64,000 nucleotides of DNA from Anthostomella pinea (lineage: Eukaryota; Ascomycota; Sordariomycetes; Xylariales; Xylariaceae). Positions 21,671-32,612 of the stretch are shown here, piece after piece. A model generated the notes under the pieces. That model was not told the DNA's origin and ran no database searches. It worked only from the letters and a program-made list of their open reading frames with translations. The translations under genes and the position numbers were made by a program. The DNA lies in contig CAUWAG010000004.1 of NCBI GenBank assembly GCA_963556695.1, forward strand, positions 4,216,001-4,280,000. Reading direction: 5' to 3'. Positions within the stretch are counted from its first letter, which is position 1; each line of letters begins with the position of its first letter.

Positions 21671-21700
21671 ACCGAATATGGTCATATGTCCATATTCGGT
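21671..21700. repeat. Perfect 11-bp inverted repeat (hairpin)
   Basis: ACCGAATATGG (21671-21681) and CCATATTCGGT (21690-21700) pair perfectly around an 8-nt loop. No poly-T tract or neighbouring gene end explains it. Confidence 0.6.
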
Positions 21701-22307
21701 GTAACACCAAAGGGAGGGATTCGGCAGCCCGCGTGTCGGCGTCTTCTCCCGTTCTCCCGTTCTCCCGTCCTCCGCTTGAATGTTCCAAGAACGAACAAGA
21801 ATGCGGGGAAATGGGACCCTTACCTCAGACCTGCAGCGAATCCCCTCATGATCTCTACCTTTCTTTTGCCGTCGTCGCATCTACATTCGACGGCCTGCAT
21901 CTCAGTGACACCCGTGACACCCGTGATTCCCCGTGTGCCTCCAAGTCGACTCCTCGACTTTCCACAACATTAGCAGTGTACTTTCGGGGCTATATGGCGA
22001 GGGAAGGACACTTGATAATGATAGGATCCCGTCCGCTAGTAACCGCCCACTATTATACTATTAAGCAGAGCTAGCCTCTCCGCCGTCGGCGACTTCTGCA
22101 CATTTTCTGTCTCGGTCATGTAAACTCTGCAATCCTCTCTCCTCTCCACCAACTACGCCGCATATTGCTCGGCTATACATTTGCACGTGGCTATAGGTGC
22201 CTCTTACTGAGTCGGGTGTAGGCCGACTCGAACCTCGGCTTCTATTGACCTTGGAAGGTCTTTGGCGTATAATTGACGCGCACCGGCGACGCCTCCCACC
22301 TGCCACC

Positions 22308-23823
22308 ATGAACGCTACCACTTGCTCAAACGCCGCCCGCTGCATAAGGCCATCGGCTTTCTCTAGATCAGCGCGCCCGTTATTCAGGTCAGCACCAACC
22401 GCAGTCGCCAGACCGGCCGTGCCTGTAGCATTCTTCCACCAGACAAGACGCAACATGGCCCAGAAGATCAGGGTCAAGAACCCCGTCGTCGAGCTCGACG
22501 GCGACGAGATGACGAGGGTCATCTGGAAGGACATCAAGGACAAGTTCATCTTTCCCTACCTCGACATCGACCTGAAGTACTACGATCTCGGCCTCGAGTA
22601 CCGCGACGAGACGAGCGACAAGGTCACCACCGACGCCGCCGACGCCATCAAGAAGTACTCGGTCGGTGTCAAGTGCGCCACCATCACCCCCGACGAAGCA
22701 CGTGTCAAGGAGTTCAACCTCAAGCAGAGTAAGCTGACACCACTCCCCGGTCCCACGTGGCTAACATGGTCTCCCCTCTCAGTGTGGCTCTCCCCCAACG
22801 GGACAATCCGAAATGCGCTTGGCGGCACCGTCTTCCGCGAACCCATCGTCATCCCCCGCATCCCGCGACTGGTGCCCGGCTGGAAGAAGCCCATCATCAT
22901 CGGACGCCATGCCTTTGGCGATCAATACCGAGCGAAGGACCTCGTCGCCCCGGGTCCCGGCAAGCTGAGCATGGTGTACACCCCCGAGGGTGGCGAGCCC
23001 CAGGAGATTGAGGTCTTCCAGTTCAAGGAGGGCGGCGGTGTCGCCCAGACCCAGTACAACACGACCGACAGCATCACGGGCTTCGCGCACGCCAGCTTCA
23101 AGCTTGCCCTCGACAAGGAGATCCCCCTGTACATGAGCACCAAGAACACCATCTTGAAGAAGTACGACGGCAGGTTCAAGGACATCTTCCAGGACCTGTA
23201 TGACACCCAATACAAGAAGGAATTCGAGGCCAAGAACATCTGGTACGAGCACCGCCTGATCGACGACATGGTCGCCCAGATGATGAAGAGCTCTGGTGGA
23301 TATATCATGGCCCTGAAGAGTGAGTTCCCCTGAAGTCCAGTGCCCGCCTACTTATATTGGTTGCTGCCGAGTCAAATCCAGACTGACTGGCGGACCAGAC
23401 TACGACGGTGACGTGCAATCCGACATCGTGGCCCAGGGCTTCGGTTCCTTGGGTCTCATGACCTCGGTTCTCATCACCCCCGACGGAAAGACCTTCGAGT
23501 CGGAAGCCGCCCACGGCACCGTGACGCGCCACTACCGCGAGCACCAGAAGGGCCGTGAGACCTCGACCAACCCCATCGCGAGCATCTTCGCTTGGACGCG
23601 GGGGCTGATCCAGCGTGGCAAGCTCGACGATACCCCGGAGCTGATTGCCTTCGCCGAGAGCCTCGAGAAGGCCTGTGTGGACACGGTCGACGTGGATGGA
23701 ATCATGACCAAGGACCTGGCCCTGGCCTGCGGCAAGACGGCCCGCGAGGACTACGTCACGACGACGGAATACCTCAACGCCGTAGAGAAACGGATGAAGA
23801 AATTCCTCAAGGAGAAGCTATGA
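22308..23823 (+). CDS. IDP1: NADP-dependent isocitrate dehydrogenase, mitochondrial (possible cytosolic form from a downstream ATG)
   Basis: Oxidises isocitrate to 2-oxoglutarate and makes NADPH. Three exons (22308-22728, 22783-23319 and 23399-23823) give 460 residues. The ATG at 22308 sits in a good context (CCACCATGA) and starts an Arg/Ser/Ala-rich presequence ([18 protein letters not shown]...) typical of mitochondrial import. The conserved enzyme body begins at an internal Met (22455, [18 protein letters not shown]), which matches the start of cytosolic forms. Signature motifs: [52 protein letters not shown] and [14 protein letters not shown]. Introns of 54 and 79 nt restore these motifs. 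The C-terminus KEKL is not a classical peroxisomal signal. The frame is open to 22197, but the presequence start fits best. Confidence 0.95.
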
Positions 23824-24766
23824 GGAAGGGACTAGCTCGACCAAGCCGGCTGATTTAGGCACCAATACTACTGGGGGCTCCTATAGGTAGGGAGTCACCG
23901 TTGCAGATGCCCCTCGTGCCCACTGAAAGGCAGGAGGCTGCCGTTTATTTTGCTTTACTGTTCTGCATGGTGCTGCCCATTTCTTGCGCTTCAGGTTCAC
24001 GACCTGGCCGCTGTAGATAAATTGCGAGTACATACATACCTGACGATGAAGCGCATCTTATCCATGGCATAAATCCAAAGAGTTGTCTGCGCATTGCTTC
24101 CCAGTCTGAATAGATTCCGAGATCGCATGTACTTCCCCAGCCGCATGGCCGTGGCCGGGAAAAGAAATCGTTACCAGTAGTAATGTACCCTGACAGCTCT
24201 TCATGGTGTGCTCAAATATGATCTACGAGGTTCCTGGATCCATATACACTGCCCATGGAAGTCAAGCCAGGAGCAATAGTCCTGAAATTGTCTAGATATC
24301 ATAGAAAAGTCCAAGTGGAACGTATACGGTTGGTTTTTGTCTATACACAAAGCACTTTGTCTACGCATTTGGTCTCAGGACGCAGAGTATTTGTTGCTCA
24401 TACGACATCAGACCAAAAGCTTACTTCCTCTTTCTCCTCGAACCGGGGGTATCATCCATCACACGTCGAGTCATTAATAGGGAATGCCGTGTCTCCGGGC
24501 ACGTCCCATGTTTTATCCTACTAACCGGATCCCAATTATATGCAAGCAATAAGATATAATGTCCTTGGGCTTAAGTGAACCGTGACCAGGCAACCCAGTG
24601 GCCCATCCAGGTCTATAGCAACTCGAAGACTGCCAAGGCGAGCTCTCCGAGAGGTGAAGCATCAATGTAAGCCGGATTTCTCAGGCGGCACTACAACAGC
24701 TTGTGTTAGTACTTGATTCTGAGTGGAAGATAGGAGGAGACGAGAGAGATTTCGGGAGCATGCAAA
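23824..24766. other. Intergenic, convergent 3' ends
   Basis: It lies between the stops of IDP1 (plus) and the arrestin (minus). AT-richer, with no gene recognised. Confidence 0.5.
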
Positions 24767-26398
24767 CTATCCAAACAAGAATACAACCGAATCGTTGCTT
24801 GTGCCACTGTTAAACTTTAATATCCACCGCTTGATGGTCTGCAACAAGAATTTCTCGCTCTTGGGTGTCCAAACAGGGGCATAAAACCACTCGACAAGTT
24901 GCTTACTGGTACTGGGTGCATTCTCGGCGGTGACACCGCTATAAGCCGGCCTCTCCTGCGGCCCGCCCACGCTGTCCGCTATAGCCTCATCGTAGCTCGG
25001 CGGAGCATCGTCGTACGCCGGGACGTTGTTGGGACCCAGCTGCGGCGGGTACAGCGGATCGCTCGGCCTCGGCTGCGGGACTAATGGCGTCGACTGGGTC
25101 GCGCTTTGTCGGGGTGGCGGGCGCGGTGGTCGGTTCGCCTGGGCCTGCACAAGCTGGGCCGGTGGCTTGACGCCCGAATAGACCTCGACATTCGACAGTT
25201 TCAGGGGCAGGCTAATGACCTCCGGGTACGCCGTACTCTTGCCCTTCCCCGAGCCCGAGGGGAGACCCCAACTCAGACTCAGCTTCATCTGGATCTCGTA
25301 ACGACGCGCCAGGTTGCAGGTGCGAAACGAGGGAGCGACTGTATTGGGCAACCGCAGCATCGACCACAGCGAGTTGGACACCTCGAACTCGGTATCGACG
25401 GCGTCGGCGGGCGTGCCCAGGGCCATCGAGAGGTTGGGGGCCGAGAGCACCACCCAAGTTGAGCGCTCCACGTTCTCGAGACTCTGTACCCGTACTGCCG
25501 TGTACCCCACGAGGACGATCTCGAAGGCCGTCAGGTATACTTGCTCGGGTGTGGGCGCGAGCTTTTTGGCGAACAGGCGCAGGGGCAGTGGCTCATTGCA
25601 CGTCAAGATGGTGGGAAACGGTATGCGCGCAGACATCTCGATCGAGGGTGGGCTCGTCCCGCCTGTGTCGGCGTTCGGGGTCGCGGTCGGCTTGCTACTA
25701 CCAAATAGAGATTTCTTCGAAAACGCGGGCGCGGGGGCGCGTGGCCTAAAGTTGAAAGGGCGGCGCGCGAAGGCTTCCTGGGTCGTTTTGACAGGGCGTG
25801 GAGGCTCGATGGGCGAGAACTTGAAGCCCAGCTGGTAGCGCCAATTCTCCTTGAAGATGCCCGGGCGCTGGATGGTGACCTTGATGTAGTAGCGTATCTC
25901 GGCCTCCTGCGGGAAGCCCGTCAGCGAGGGCGGCAAGGTCGACTTGACGTGCTGCAGCATGAGCTGTCGGGTGCCATCCATAGTACGGAAGCCGCCCATG
26001 CCGAGGAGCCCGGACGAATTGGCGGCGCCGCCGATGCCCATCAGGGCGCCCATAGCCTTCGGGTCGTGGCAGATGTTGTTGAGGGGCACCTTGAAGTTGA
26101 ACTTGAACTCGTGCTGGCCCGGCTGGAAGGGGAGATGCGCGCCGTCGTCGGGGTAGACACGAAAAAGTCGGTACAGGATCTTGTGGGTTTCGGATACGAC
26201 GCTACCGGCTCCAGCTTGGGTGTAGTCGTCGCGATCGGCCATGGGCACGGTGAGGGCGGTCCGCGACTCGCCTTCGAGCTTGACGATGACATTGCCGATA
26301 TTCTCGGGCCTGTGGAGGGACAGTAACACACGGCCACTAATGAAGTCGAGGTTGGTGTAGAACTCTGGCTGCTTGTCGAGGACGATTCGGATCGACAT
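24767..26398 (-). CDS. Alpha-arrestin (ARRDC/ART-like) protein
   Basis: An adaptor that links plasma-membrane transporters or receptors to Rsp5-type ubiquitin ligases for endocytosis. Drawn as one 543-residue exon starting MSIRIVLDKQPEFYTNLDF; an in-frame extension to 26590 exists but falls in repeat-like leader DNA. The arrestin N-fold is at about residues 1-190 (SGRVLLSLHRPENIGN, PFQPGQHEFKFNFKVPL) and the arrestin C-fold at about 250-420. A PPSY motif (about residues 466-469) is the expected WW-domain docking site. Near the C-terminus a GTAAGC...TTGTTGCAG segment of 68 nt could be an unrecognised intron; if spliced, the protein would end shortly after ENAPST with a different tail. So the last ~65 residues are uncertain. 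Confidence 0.87.
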   Translation of the reverse strand: MSIRIVLDKQPEFYTNLDFISGRVLLSLHRPENIGNVIVKLEGESRTALTVPMADRDDYTQAGAGSVVSETHKILYRLFRVYPDDGAHLPFQPGQHEFKFNFKVPLNNICHDPKAMGALMGIGGAANSSGLLGMGGFRTMDGTRQLMLQHVKSTLPPSLTGFPQEAEIRYYIKVTIQRPGIFKENWRYQLGFKFSPIEPPRPVKTTQEAFARRPFNFRPRAPAPAFSKKSLFGSSKPTATPNADTGGTSPPSIEMSARIPFPTILTCNEPLPLRLFAKKLAPTPEQVYLTAFEIVLVGYTAVRVQSLENVERSTWVVLSAPNLSMALGTPADAVDTEFEVSNSLWSMLRLPNTVAPSFRTCNLARRYEIQMKLSLSWGLPSGSGKGKSTAYPEVISLPLKLSNVEVYSGVKPPAQLVQAQANRPPRPPPRQSATQSTPLVPQPRPSDPLYPPQLGPNNVPAYDDAPPSYDEAIADSVGGPQERPAYSGVTAENAPSTSKQLVEWFYAPVWTPKSEKFLLQTIKRWILKFNSGTSNDSVVFLFG

Positions 26399-26874
26399 GG
26401 CGGCTGGTTTGTGTAATAAGAAGTGTGGCCGTCGGGAGGGCACTGTCGAAGCCCAAGCGGGTAGACGGTAGACGGTAGACGGTAGACGGCGGGTCAGACG
26501 GGCAGACGGGCAGACGGGCTCCAGGTCACAAGCGATAGTAGAAGAAGCGGTAATGGCGGCCCCTGCTGTTCGCCATTCAATAATCTTCAATCACCGCATG
26601 TCAGAGACAGCGGCATCCTTCTCGAATGCTGCACGTCGTCGCAACCCACCTTGTCTGTCTGCTGCTGGTGTCTGTCTGCGTAAGTACTAAGGAGGTAGGA
26701 AATAGAAAGGGGCAGCCTGTCCAGTTGGCATCAGCCAGTCCAGTGGGATTCAGGCGGCTGACAGGGGCCACAGGGCTGAGCGACGCTGTCCCACTCGTCA
26801 TGGGCCGTCGCTGCTACCGGTGCTAAGTGCTTATCGCCGCAGATACTTATCCCCGGCCGTTACCGATTATCGTG
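26399..26874. other. Intergenic region / arrestin promoter
   Basis: Contains the arrestin 5' leader and a minisatellite. The next gene (minus, 26875-27690) ends here. No other gene seen. Confidence 0.45.
26461..26519. repeat. Minisatellite (GTAGACG / GGCAGAC units)
   Basis: Four tandem GTAGACG copies are followed by three related GGCAGAC copies, all 7-bp units, directly upstream of the arrestin start. Confidence 0.9.
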
Positions 26875-27690
26875 TCAGTCACACTGCAGTGACTGCACTT
26901 CTTCCAGCGCTGAGCCCCTATTACTACATGTATTTAGTAACTCCCGGCGTGTCGTCTGGGTCTGGTAGCCCATGCGCTGCTTCATGAATGCGACCATGTC
27001 ATCCACGCCCTCGGGCTCATTGATCCAATGTCCAACATCCTCGTACTCCTTCCAGTGAACTTGGAGACCTCGGCCGATGAGGGAATCTCTCAAGCCTCTG
27101 CCATTCTTGATCGGGACCACGTCATCGTCCTTTGAATGGCCGAGGAAGATGGGAGTCTTGTGCGAGAGTGTGGTATTTTGAGTATTTTGCGTAATGGGCA
27201 GCCAGCTGCACAGCCCGATCAGCCCGGCGAACTCGCCATGTTCGTTATGTTCGTTGGCCAGGTAAGTGGCGATTGCCGTCGCAAAGCCCTGGCTGATGCC
27301 AGCAAGGAATATCTTGTTTTTGGGTAAGATGTTTTCCTCGGCTGCGACTACACTGATGATTCGGGCCATGCTTTTCTGCAAGCCGGGTTATTGTATCTCT
27401 GGCCGCTCTTCCGGGTTCTCAACGGACCACATGTCAAACCATTGAGACATATCGGTATCGAAGCGCTGCGACTTGATGGTTGGGGCGCCTGGGAATACCC
27501 ATTTGATAGATGGGAAGATGTCTGGGAGTGTACGTCCACCATTTGGCCCGCACTCGGACTCGGAGGCTTCACTTTCAAACAGCTCACTAGCGAACTCGTT
27601 GCAATCGCTGTCGCGACCGTGGAGAAATATGACCGTGTGGGTGTGGGTGTGGCCGGCCTTGGGCTTGACTGTGTAGATTGTTCCGGCCAT
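26875..27690 (-). CDS. Acyl-protein thioesterase/carboxylesterase-like hydrolase, interrupted by one in-frame TAA
   Basis: Alpha/beta hydrolase of the phospholipase/carboxylesterase (APT1-like) group, which removes palmitate from proteins or cleaves small esters. The first part (MAGTIYTVKPKAG... FLHGRDSDCNEF) and the second part are in the same frame, separated only by TAA at 27390-27388. The catalytic triad is intact: nucleophile GISQGFA, Asp in HSKDDDVVP, His in DVGHWI. Around the stop the text VENPEERPEIQ / PGLQKS looks like conserved coding sequence, suggesting a nonsense mutation. Alternatively a 48-nt GT..AG segment (27376-27423, GTTGAG...TTGCAG) removes the stop in frame and gives 255 residues, dropping about 16 residues. 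Stop readthrough is the third option. Intact gene, young pseudogene or newly intronised exon cannot be decided from sequence alone. Confidence 0.75.
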
Positions 27691-27700
27691 TGTGAGTAGT

Positions 27701-27742
27701 CAGTGGGCAGTGGGCAGTGGGCAGTGGGCAGTGGGCAGTGGG
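27701..27742. repeat. Minisatellite (CAGTGGG units)
   Basis: Six tandem 7-bp CAGTGGG units lie just upstream of the hydrolase start on its promoter side. Confidence 0.9.
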
Positions 27743-28366
27743 AATAATAGATGATGCATTCGGTGGGTTTGGATTTGCGATTCTGTGTGGTCCGTGGAGA
27801 AAATCATCGCGAGATTCCTGGGCGAGGATTCATCTTCATATAGGGCTCTCGTGACTCATCGGAGAAAGATGAAGGTTTCGCTGGAGCCATAACTTATCAA
27901 GCAGTGGCGTTGAAGTTGAGGGAGAAGACGAACAGAGTTCAGCCATGTGCCTGTCTTCCAGTCAAAACCAGCACCAGCCAACGCTCTCGTAGCTTGCCTG
28001 AAATGCTGAGCCGGCCAAGTTGTGCGTGTCGTTGAATTTACATGCTCACTACCGGATCGTTCCTGACCTAATGTGTCTGGGGCATTGCGCTCAAGCCGTT
28101 GCCGAATCGGAGTATCTTACCTACCTAGGTAGGAGGTATGCAAGTACCTAAGTCATCACCGGTCAGGTTGGAGAGCGAACCCGCAACGGCATCGTCAACC
28201 GTCTGCAAATGCCGTCATCGTCAATCCCGTACTGTTCCCGGCCCATCTCAAACCGACATTGAGCGAAGCCAGCGTGCGACACATCAGCAGAAGGCCTTTC
28301 CAGCTTTCCTCACAATATCCTCCGACTAACACTAAAACTGCCTTGCACCTAGCCAAATTGTCCGAT
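27743..28366. other. Divergent intergenic promoter region
   Basis: Lies between the hydrolase (minus) and the aldolase-domain gene (plus). The CTACCTAGGTAG palindrome at about 28120-28131 is the only notable motif. No gene. Confidence 0.45.
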
Positions 28367-29404
28367 ATGTCAACTACCGAGACTGTACCAGTACCAGCCC
28401 CAGCTGTTGCTTCCGTCGGGGACGCCTTGAACGGCCCGGCGAAAGCTCAAGACCCTCCCCAAGTCCAGGTCGCGGGAACGACCAAGAGTGGAAGAAAGTT
28501 GAACATCAGAAGCTACCCCAAGTTCGACAAGTTGGAAGATGAGAGACTGTACCGCAAGCAGCACCTCGCTGCCGCTTTTCGGGTCTTTGCCGATCGCGGC
28601 TTCGACGAGGGCGTTGCCGGCCACATTTCCGTTCGCGACCCCATCCTGACCGACCACTTCTGTACGTCATCGCAACTCGGGAGATTGGCGACGACGCTGA
28701 CTGCTACAAGGGCTGAACCCACTGTCGATGCATTTCTCACTCATCAAGGTTTCGGATCTCATCCTGTGCGATGAGGATGGTAATGTTGTCGAGGGAAACG
28801 AGCCCGTCAACGGGGCCGCCTTCGCCATCCATTCACAGATCCACAAGGCCAGGCCAGATGTCACTGCAGCCTGCCATGCCCACAGCGTGCACGGAAAGGC
28901 CTTCGCTGCCTTTGGGCGCGAGCTCGAGATGATCACCCAGGATGCTTGCCGCTTCTACAAGTCGCACGGCGTGTACCAAGACTTGAAGGGGGTTGTGGTC
29001 GACAGCGAGGAGGGAAAGCGAATCGCGAAGGCCCTGGGAAACGGGAAGGCCGCCATCCTTCAGAACCATGGTATCCTGACCGTCGGCTGTAGTGTCGACG
29101 AGGCCGCCTTCTGGTTCATCAGCCTCGAAAAGACGTGTCAGGCACAGCTGCTGGCCGATGCTGCCTCGGCGGGCGGGTACAAGAAGATCTTGATTGACGA
29201 TGAAGAAGCTGCTTACACGGCGGCTCAAGTCGGTGGCCCGGAGAAGGGCTGGCTGGCTTTCCAACCATGTAAGACTCGCATTCCCCCTATCCCCGCCACG
29301 ACAGTACCTTGTAGTATATCGGAGCTTCGATCGGGGTTTTCACTGACAGATCTGCAGACTACGATGAGCAGGTCGCCAAGACGAAGGGGGATTTTCTTGG
29401 CTGA
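28367..29404 (+). CDS. Class II aldolase/adducin N-terminal domain protein
   Basis: Predicted metal-dependent aldolase-like protein of 299 residues from three exons (28367-28661, 28711-29268 and 29358-29404). The class II aldolase fold covers about residues 55-260: DERLYRKQHLAAAFRVF, GVAGHISVRDP, zinc-ligand motif CHAHSVHGKAFAAF (HxH) and the distal LQNHGILTVG (third His). The N-terminal 50 residues are Pro/Ala-rich. Introns of 49 and 89 nt restore DHFWLNPL and FQPYYDEQ. The family includes fuculose- and ribulose-phosphate aldolases and non-catalytic adducins. The metal site looks intact, so activity is plausible, but the substrate is unknown. These fungal single-domain versions are common and uncharacterised. 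Confidence 0.88.
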
Positions 29405-30892
29405 TGTGTGTATTGTCATGGTACCAAGATGTCGTGAGCGACCACAACGCGATCTTCCGTGGTGTATAAACGCACCAAGTGTACAAACGAGTTTATCTAT
29501 ATCCAAAGCCTGTGCTGTTGCTGAACTACCGATATTCAGAATGCCGCTCTCGCACGAGCGCCGTAAACTAAGTACACTCCGATAGTTTCTGCGATCGACC
29601 CATTCTAGGAGGATGCTCCATAGTTATCACAGCCCTGGGGAGGACATCATTCTGCACTGGCACCAGAACAGTCTTTTTGCCAATTCGGCTGATCTGGGTT
29701 ACTCGCAGCAACGAGTACGGCCGAGGTGATAAATGCAAAAGTTCTCTCCACCCCGGAGCCGGGGCTGGAACCCGTCTTCACCAGCATTGGTATCTGCTTT
29801 GTGATAGCTTCCTATGTCAACATAGGGGCCGAGCGGGACATCCTCCCAGCTCATACGCGGCTCGGATTGCGGCTGTTGATCAATATGGCGGTCCATGGTG
29901 GCTCTTTGTTCCGTTAGTGGGTGGAGGTCCATTTCGTGGACAGTTATGGGGAGATAATAATAAGGTAAATGACAGTTCAGGTGTTCCTTGGTTTTGCCTT
30001 GTTGCCGCGGACGGTCAGTACAGTATGTTTGGAATAGGTCGAGAAGTACGCCTTGGTAGTAGGTTGTTTTGGAATTTATAGGCAGCCTGTAGACTCTCAT
30101 GAGTCTATATTATGGAATAATAATGATGTATAAGACCAGCCTCGGGTAAAGAGTCAGGAGCAGTCACCGATGAGTCGACTAGCACGCTGAATACTATTCA
30201 GGGTGTGGCGAGTAGCAAGGCTTGCCCACTACCGTCACGGTCAGAGACACAGCGTAGTACAACCGGCTCAAACCTGGCTAAGGACCCAGCGCTGAAACGA
30301 CGTGGCAGAGCCACTCCACGCGTGACACCGATCCTATAAAGGCATGGCTCATAGAATTTAACCCAAAGAAAAATCGCACACGTTTCAATAGGTTCTGCTC
30401 AGTTCGGAACGAGAACATCAGTGTACATATTCCACGGAGAAGCGTTGTGCCTGAAATAAGCAACTTGGCTGTCGCGGCCTTGTCTAATGCGAAGTCTGCA
30501 CATTGATGCTTACCCCTGAGTGACGTAGAGGTGCCAGCTTGTAAGGCCAATGTATACCTGCTGTCAGACACACTTGAGGGCAACACGAGCTGCAAGAGGC
30601 ATCATGTACTATCCTGTTGGCATTGTAGCATATCGCGATTGGCTTGTGCTGATGAGGTAACATATACCGCGAGGCAGCAAGGAATGCAGTAATTGGGTGG
30701 AGGGTAATTACGCATAAGACACATAGCTCATATGATATCGATGTTGTCTTCTGCACAGCTTCTGGTCACTCCTTATGGGTATCATTCAACCACTGGCAAT
30801 GCCTAATCAGTCATCATCATCTGCCCATCCAGCCACTATGTATCTCCTAAGGTCCATAGTGCTTGTCCTAATTCCAACCTCTCAACCCTCCT
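29405..30892. other. Intergenic region
   Basis: No gene recognised in 1.5 kb between the convergent aldolase and UNC93-like genes. A small palindrome TAGACTC..GAGTCTA near 30091-30108 is followed by a TGGAATAATAA string similar to one in the 9.5 kb element; the similarity is too weak to call. Confidence 0.4.
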
Positions 30893-32612
30893 CTAAGCTG
30901 ATGGCTCGTCGATCTGCTTGTTGGTGTCGGCCACGTTGACTTGTTGGTTCTCAGTCACTGGGACTTCATGAGAGTGTTCAAGCTCCGAGAGAACGATCCA
31001 GGTGGGGAAGATGCACAATATGGTAATGCCGAAGTTGAGGCCAATGCTGACAAAGTGGTTGGCGTTGCCCTCTGATTGCATACTGGTAAACGTTAGCGAC
31101 CTCGGTCGTTCAGAAGTTGGATGCCGCCTCGGTGTATACTCACGCCCAGGCCACCGTCTGTCCAAGAGCTTCAAACCCTCTCAATATGCCAGTGTGGTGA
31201 GACAGGGACGATAAGTCCGTCGTGTACTGCCCAACGAGCCAATACAGAAACTGCTGGAACGCCTGTCCCGCGAAGGTCCAGAAGAAGACAAGGGCATACG
31301 ATTTGCCAAAACCGCTCTTGAACCAGTCAAATACGGGCGACTCGGGTGCGTCGTAGAACTGCTTTTGCAGTATTGTCGCCCATATCCAGGTGCCGATGAG
31401 CAAGAACACGACGACCGAGAACGCGATTCTCCCTCGCGTCTTGATGTGAATGGACTGCCGGTCCAGGAGGGACGCGATGATGAACGAGCTGAATATACCG
31501 GCAAAGTTGGTGAAAAACGACGAAAATGCCCTCGCTCGAACGGTAAAAGACGTAGTCAACCATGTCGACAGAAAGCCGTTGTAGAAGTAGCTGATAAAGA
31601 AGGCCGGCAGGAGCAGCAGTATCCTCCGCGAGATAAGCAGGTTTGCCACGGCCTTGAACTCAGCGGTCCAGGTGGGTGCCTTGTGGACGACGGCCTTGGT
31701 CCCGTCTTTCCGCCAGACTTTTTCTGCAGGGCTCAGACAGAGCGCTATCGGCAGGCCGAGACACATGATGACGATGAAGACGATGTAAGTCGCGGAGCTA
31801 ACGGACCCTGCCGAAGACTTCTGCGCGTTGAGGCCGAGGTTTATCGCACCGCCCACGATGGGGCCTGCTGCCTTGGCCGTCTGCCAGATGGCTAGGTAGA
31901 AGGCGCGGTCTTTGGGGCTCGGGTACCCGATGATGATGGCCGCATCGGCAGCCCAGAAGAAGCCGGCGGAGATCCCGCAGAGTGCGCTGCCGAAGAGCAT
32001 GAACCAGGTCGTGGCGCTGACGTTGTTGGTGTAGAGTCCAGCTCCGTACAGGGGGTAGCCGACCGCTCCGATGGCCAGGCCGTATCTCAGACCGATGCGG
32101 TTGTTGATGGCGCCGGCTGCGACGCACTGCAGGATTCTGGTCAGTGGTAACCCTCTTAGGATACTTCGGTGAATATTCAGGGCCTCTCGGTCATGGCAGG
32201 AGCACATAAGCCCCGACTGGAGCGATAGATTTGCAGCACACAACTAAAGGGTAAGAACCCAATCGAGAAGCTACTTACAACTATGGCGAATAGTCCATCT
32301 TTTTAAGTCAACGGTCAGTAATCCCTCTATATACATAACTTAAGGAACAATAGGGAGTTATCCAGTGGGAATACAAGACCCCTGAATCCACGTACATACT
32401 AGTGCGTTGGCAGCCGAGACAGCATATGGTTCAGCGGCTCCTCCAGCTCCCAGACCGCCGAGGGCATCCCACATTCCGGGTGCGGTGAAAGACACACCGC
32501 AAGCAATGGCGATCTGGAAGGGAACAGACCGAAAGACGGAATGCTTGGTGCTAGGGACCTCGGAGCCGATATCCTCGGAGCCTTCGGCATAGTCCGGAAG
32601 AGAGGATGCCAT
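30893..32612 (-). CDS. UNC93-like major facilitator superfamily membrane protein
   Basis: Polytopic membrane protein of 469 residues from four exons: 32612-32396, 32298-32279, 32126-31144 and 31082-30893. The second exon is only 20 nt (YGLFAIV) and is needed to join AANALV to CVAAGAINNRIG in frame. Motifs typical of fungal UNC93-like proteins: GMWDALGGLGAGG, GAINNRIGLRYGLAIGAVGYP, LYTNN, GSALCGISAGFFWAADAA and GPIVGGAINLGLNA. About 11-12 hydrophobic segments are visible, with a soluble acidic C-tail. Transport substrate unknown; no residue pattern identifies one. The donor of exon 1 (GTACGT) was chosen over GTATGT three bases upstream, because only the former keeps the frame. Confidence 0.88.

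Larger units (their letters stand above)
20234..22307. other. Intergenic region with inverted-repeat elements
   Basis: No gene recognised. The region contains a MITE-like element at 21389-21545 and a perfect hairpin at 21671-21700, listed separately. The part after about 21900 should be the IDP1 promoter and leader. Confidence 0.45.

Noticed and set aside
30050..30130. Possible fourth member of the inverted-repeat family (TAGACTC..GAGTCTA, TGGAATAATAA)
   Set aside because: It lacks the GGTGTnCnGAGACTT core, and the palindrome is only 7 bp per arm.
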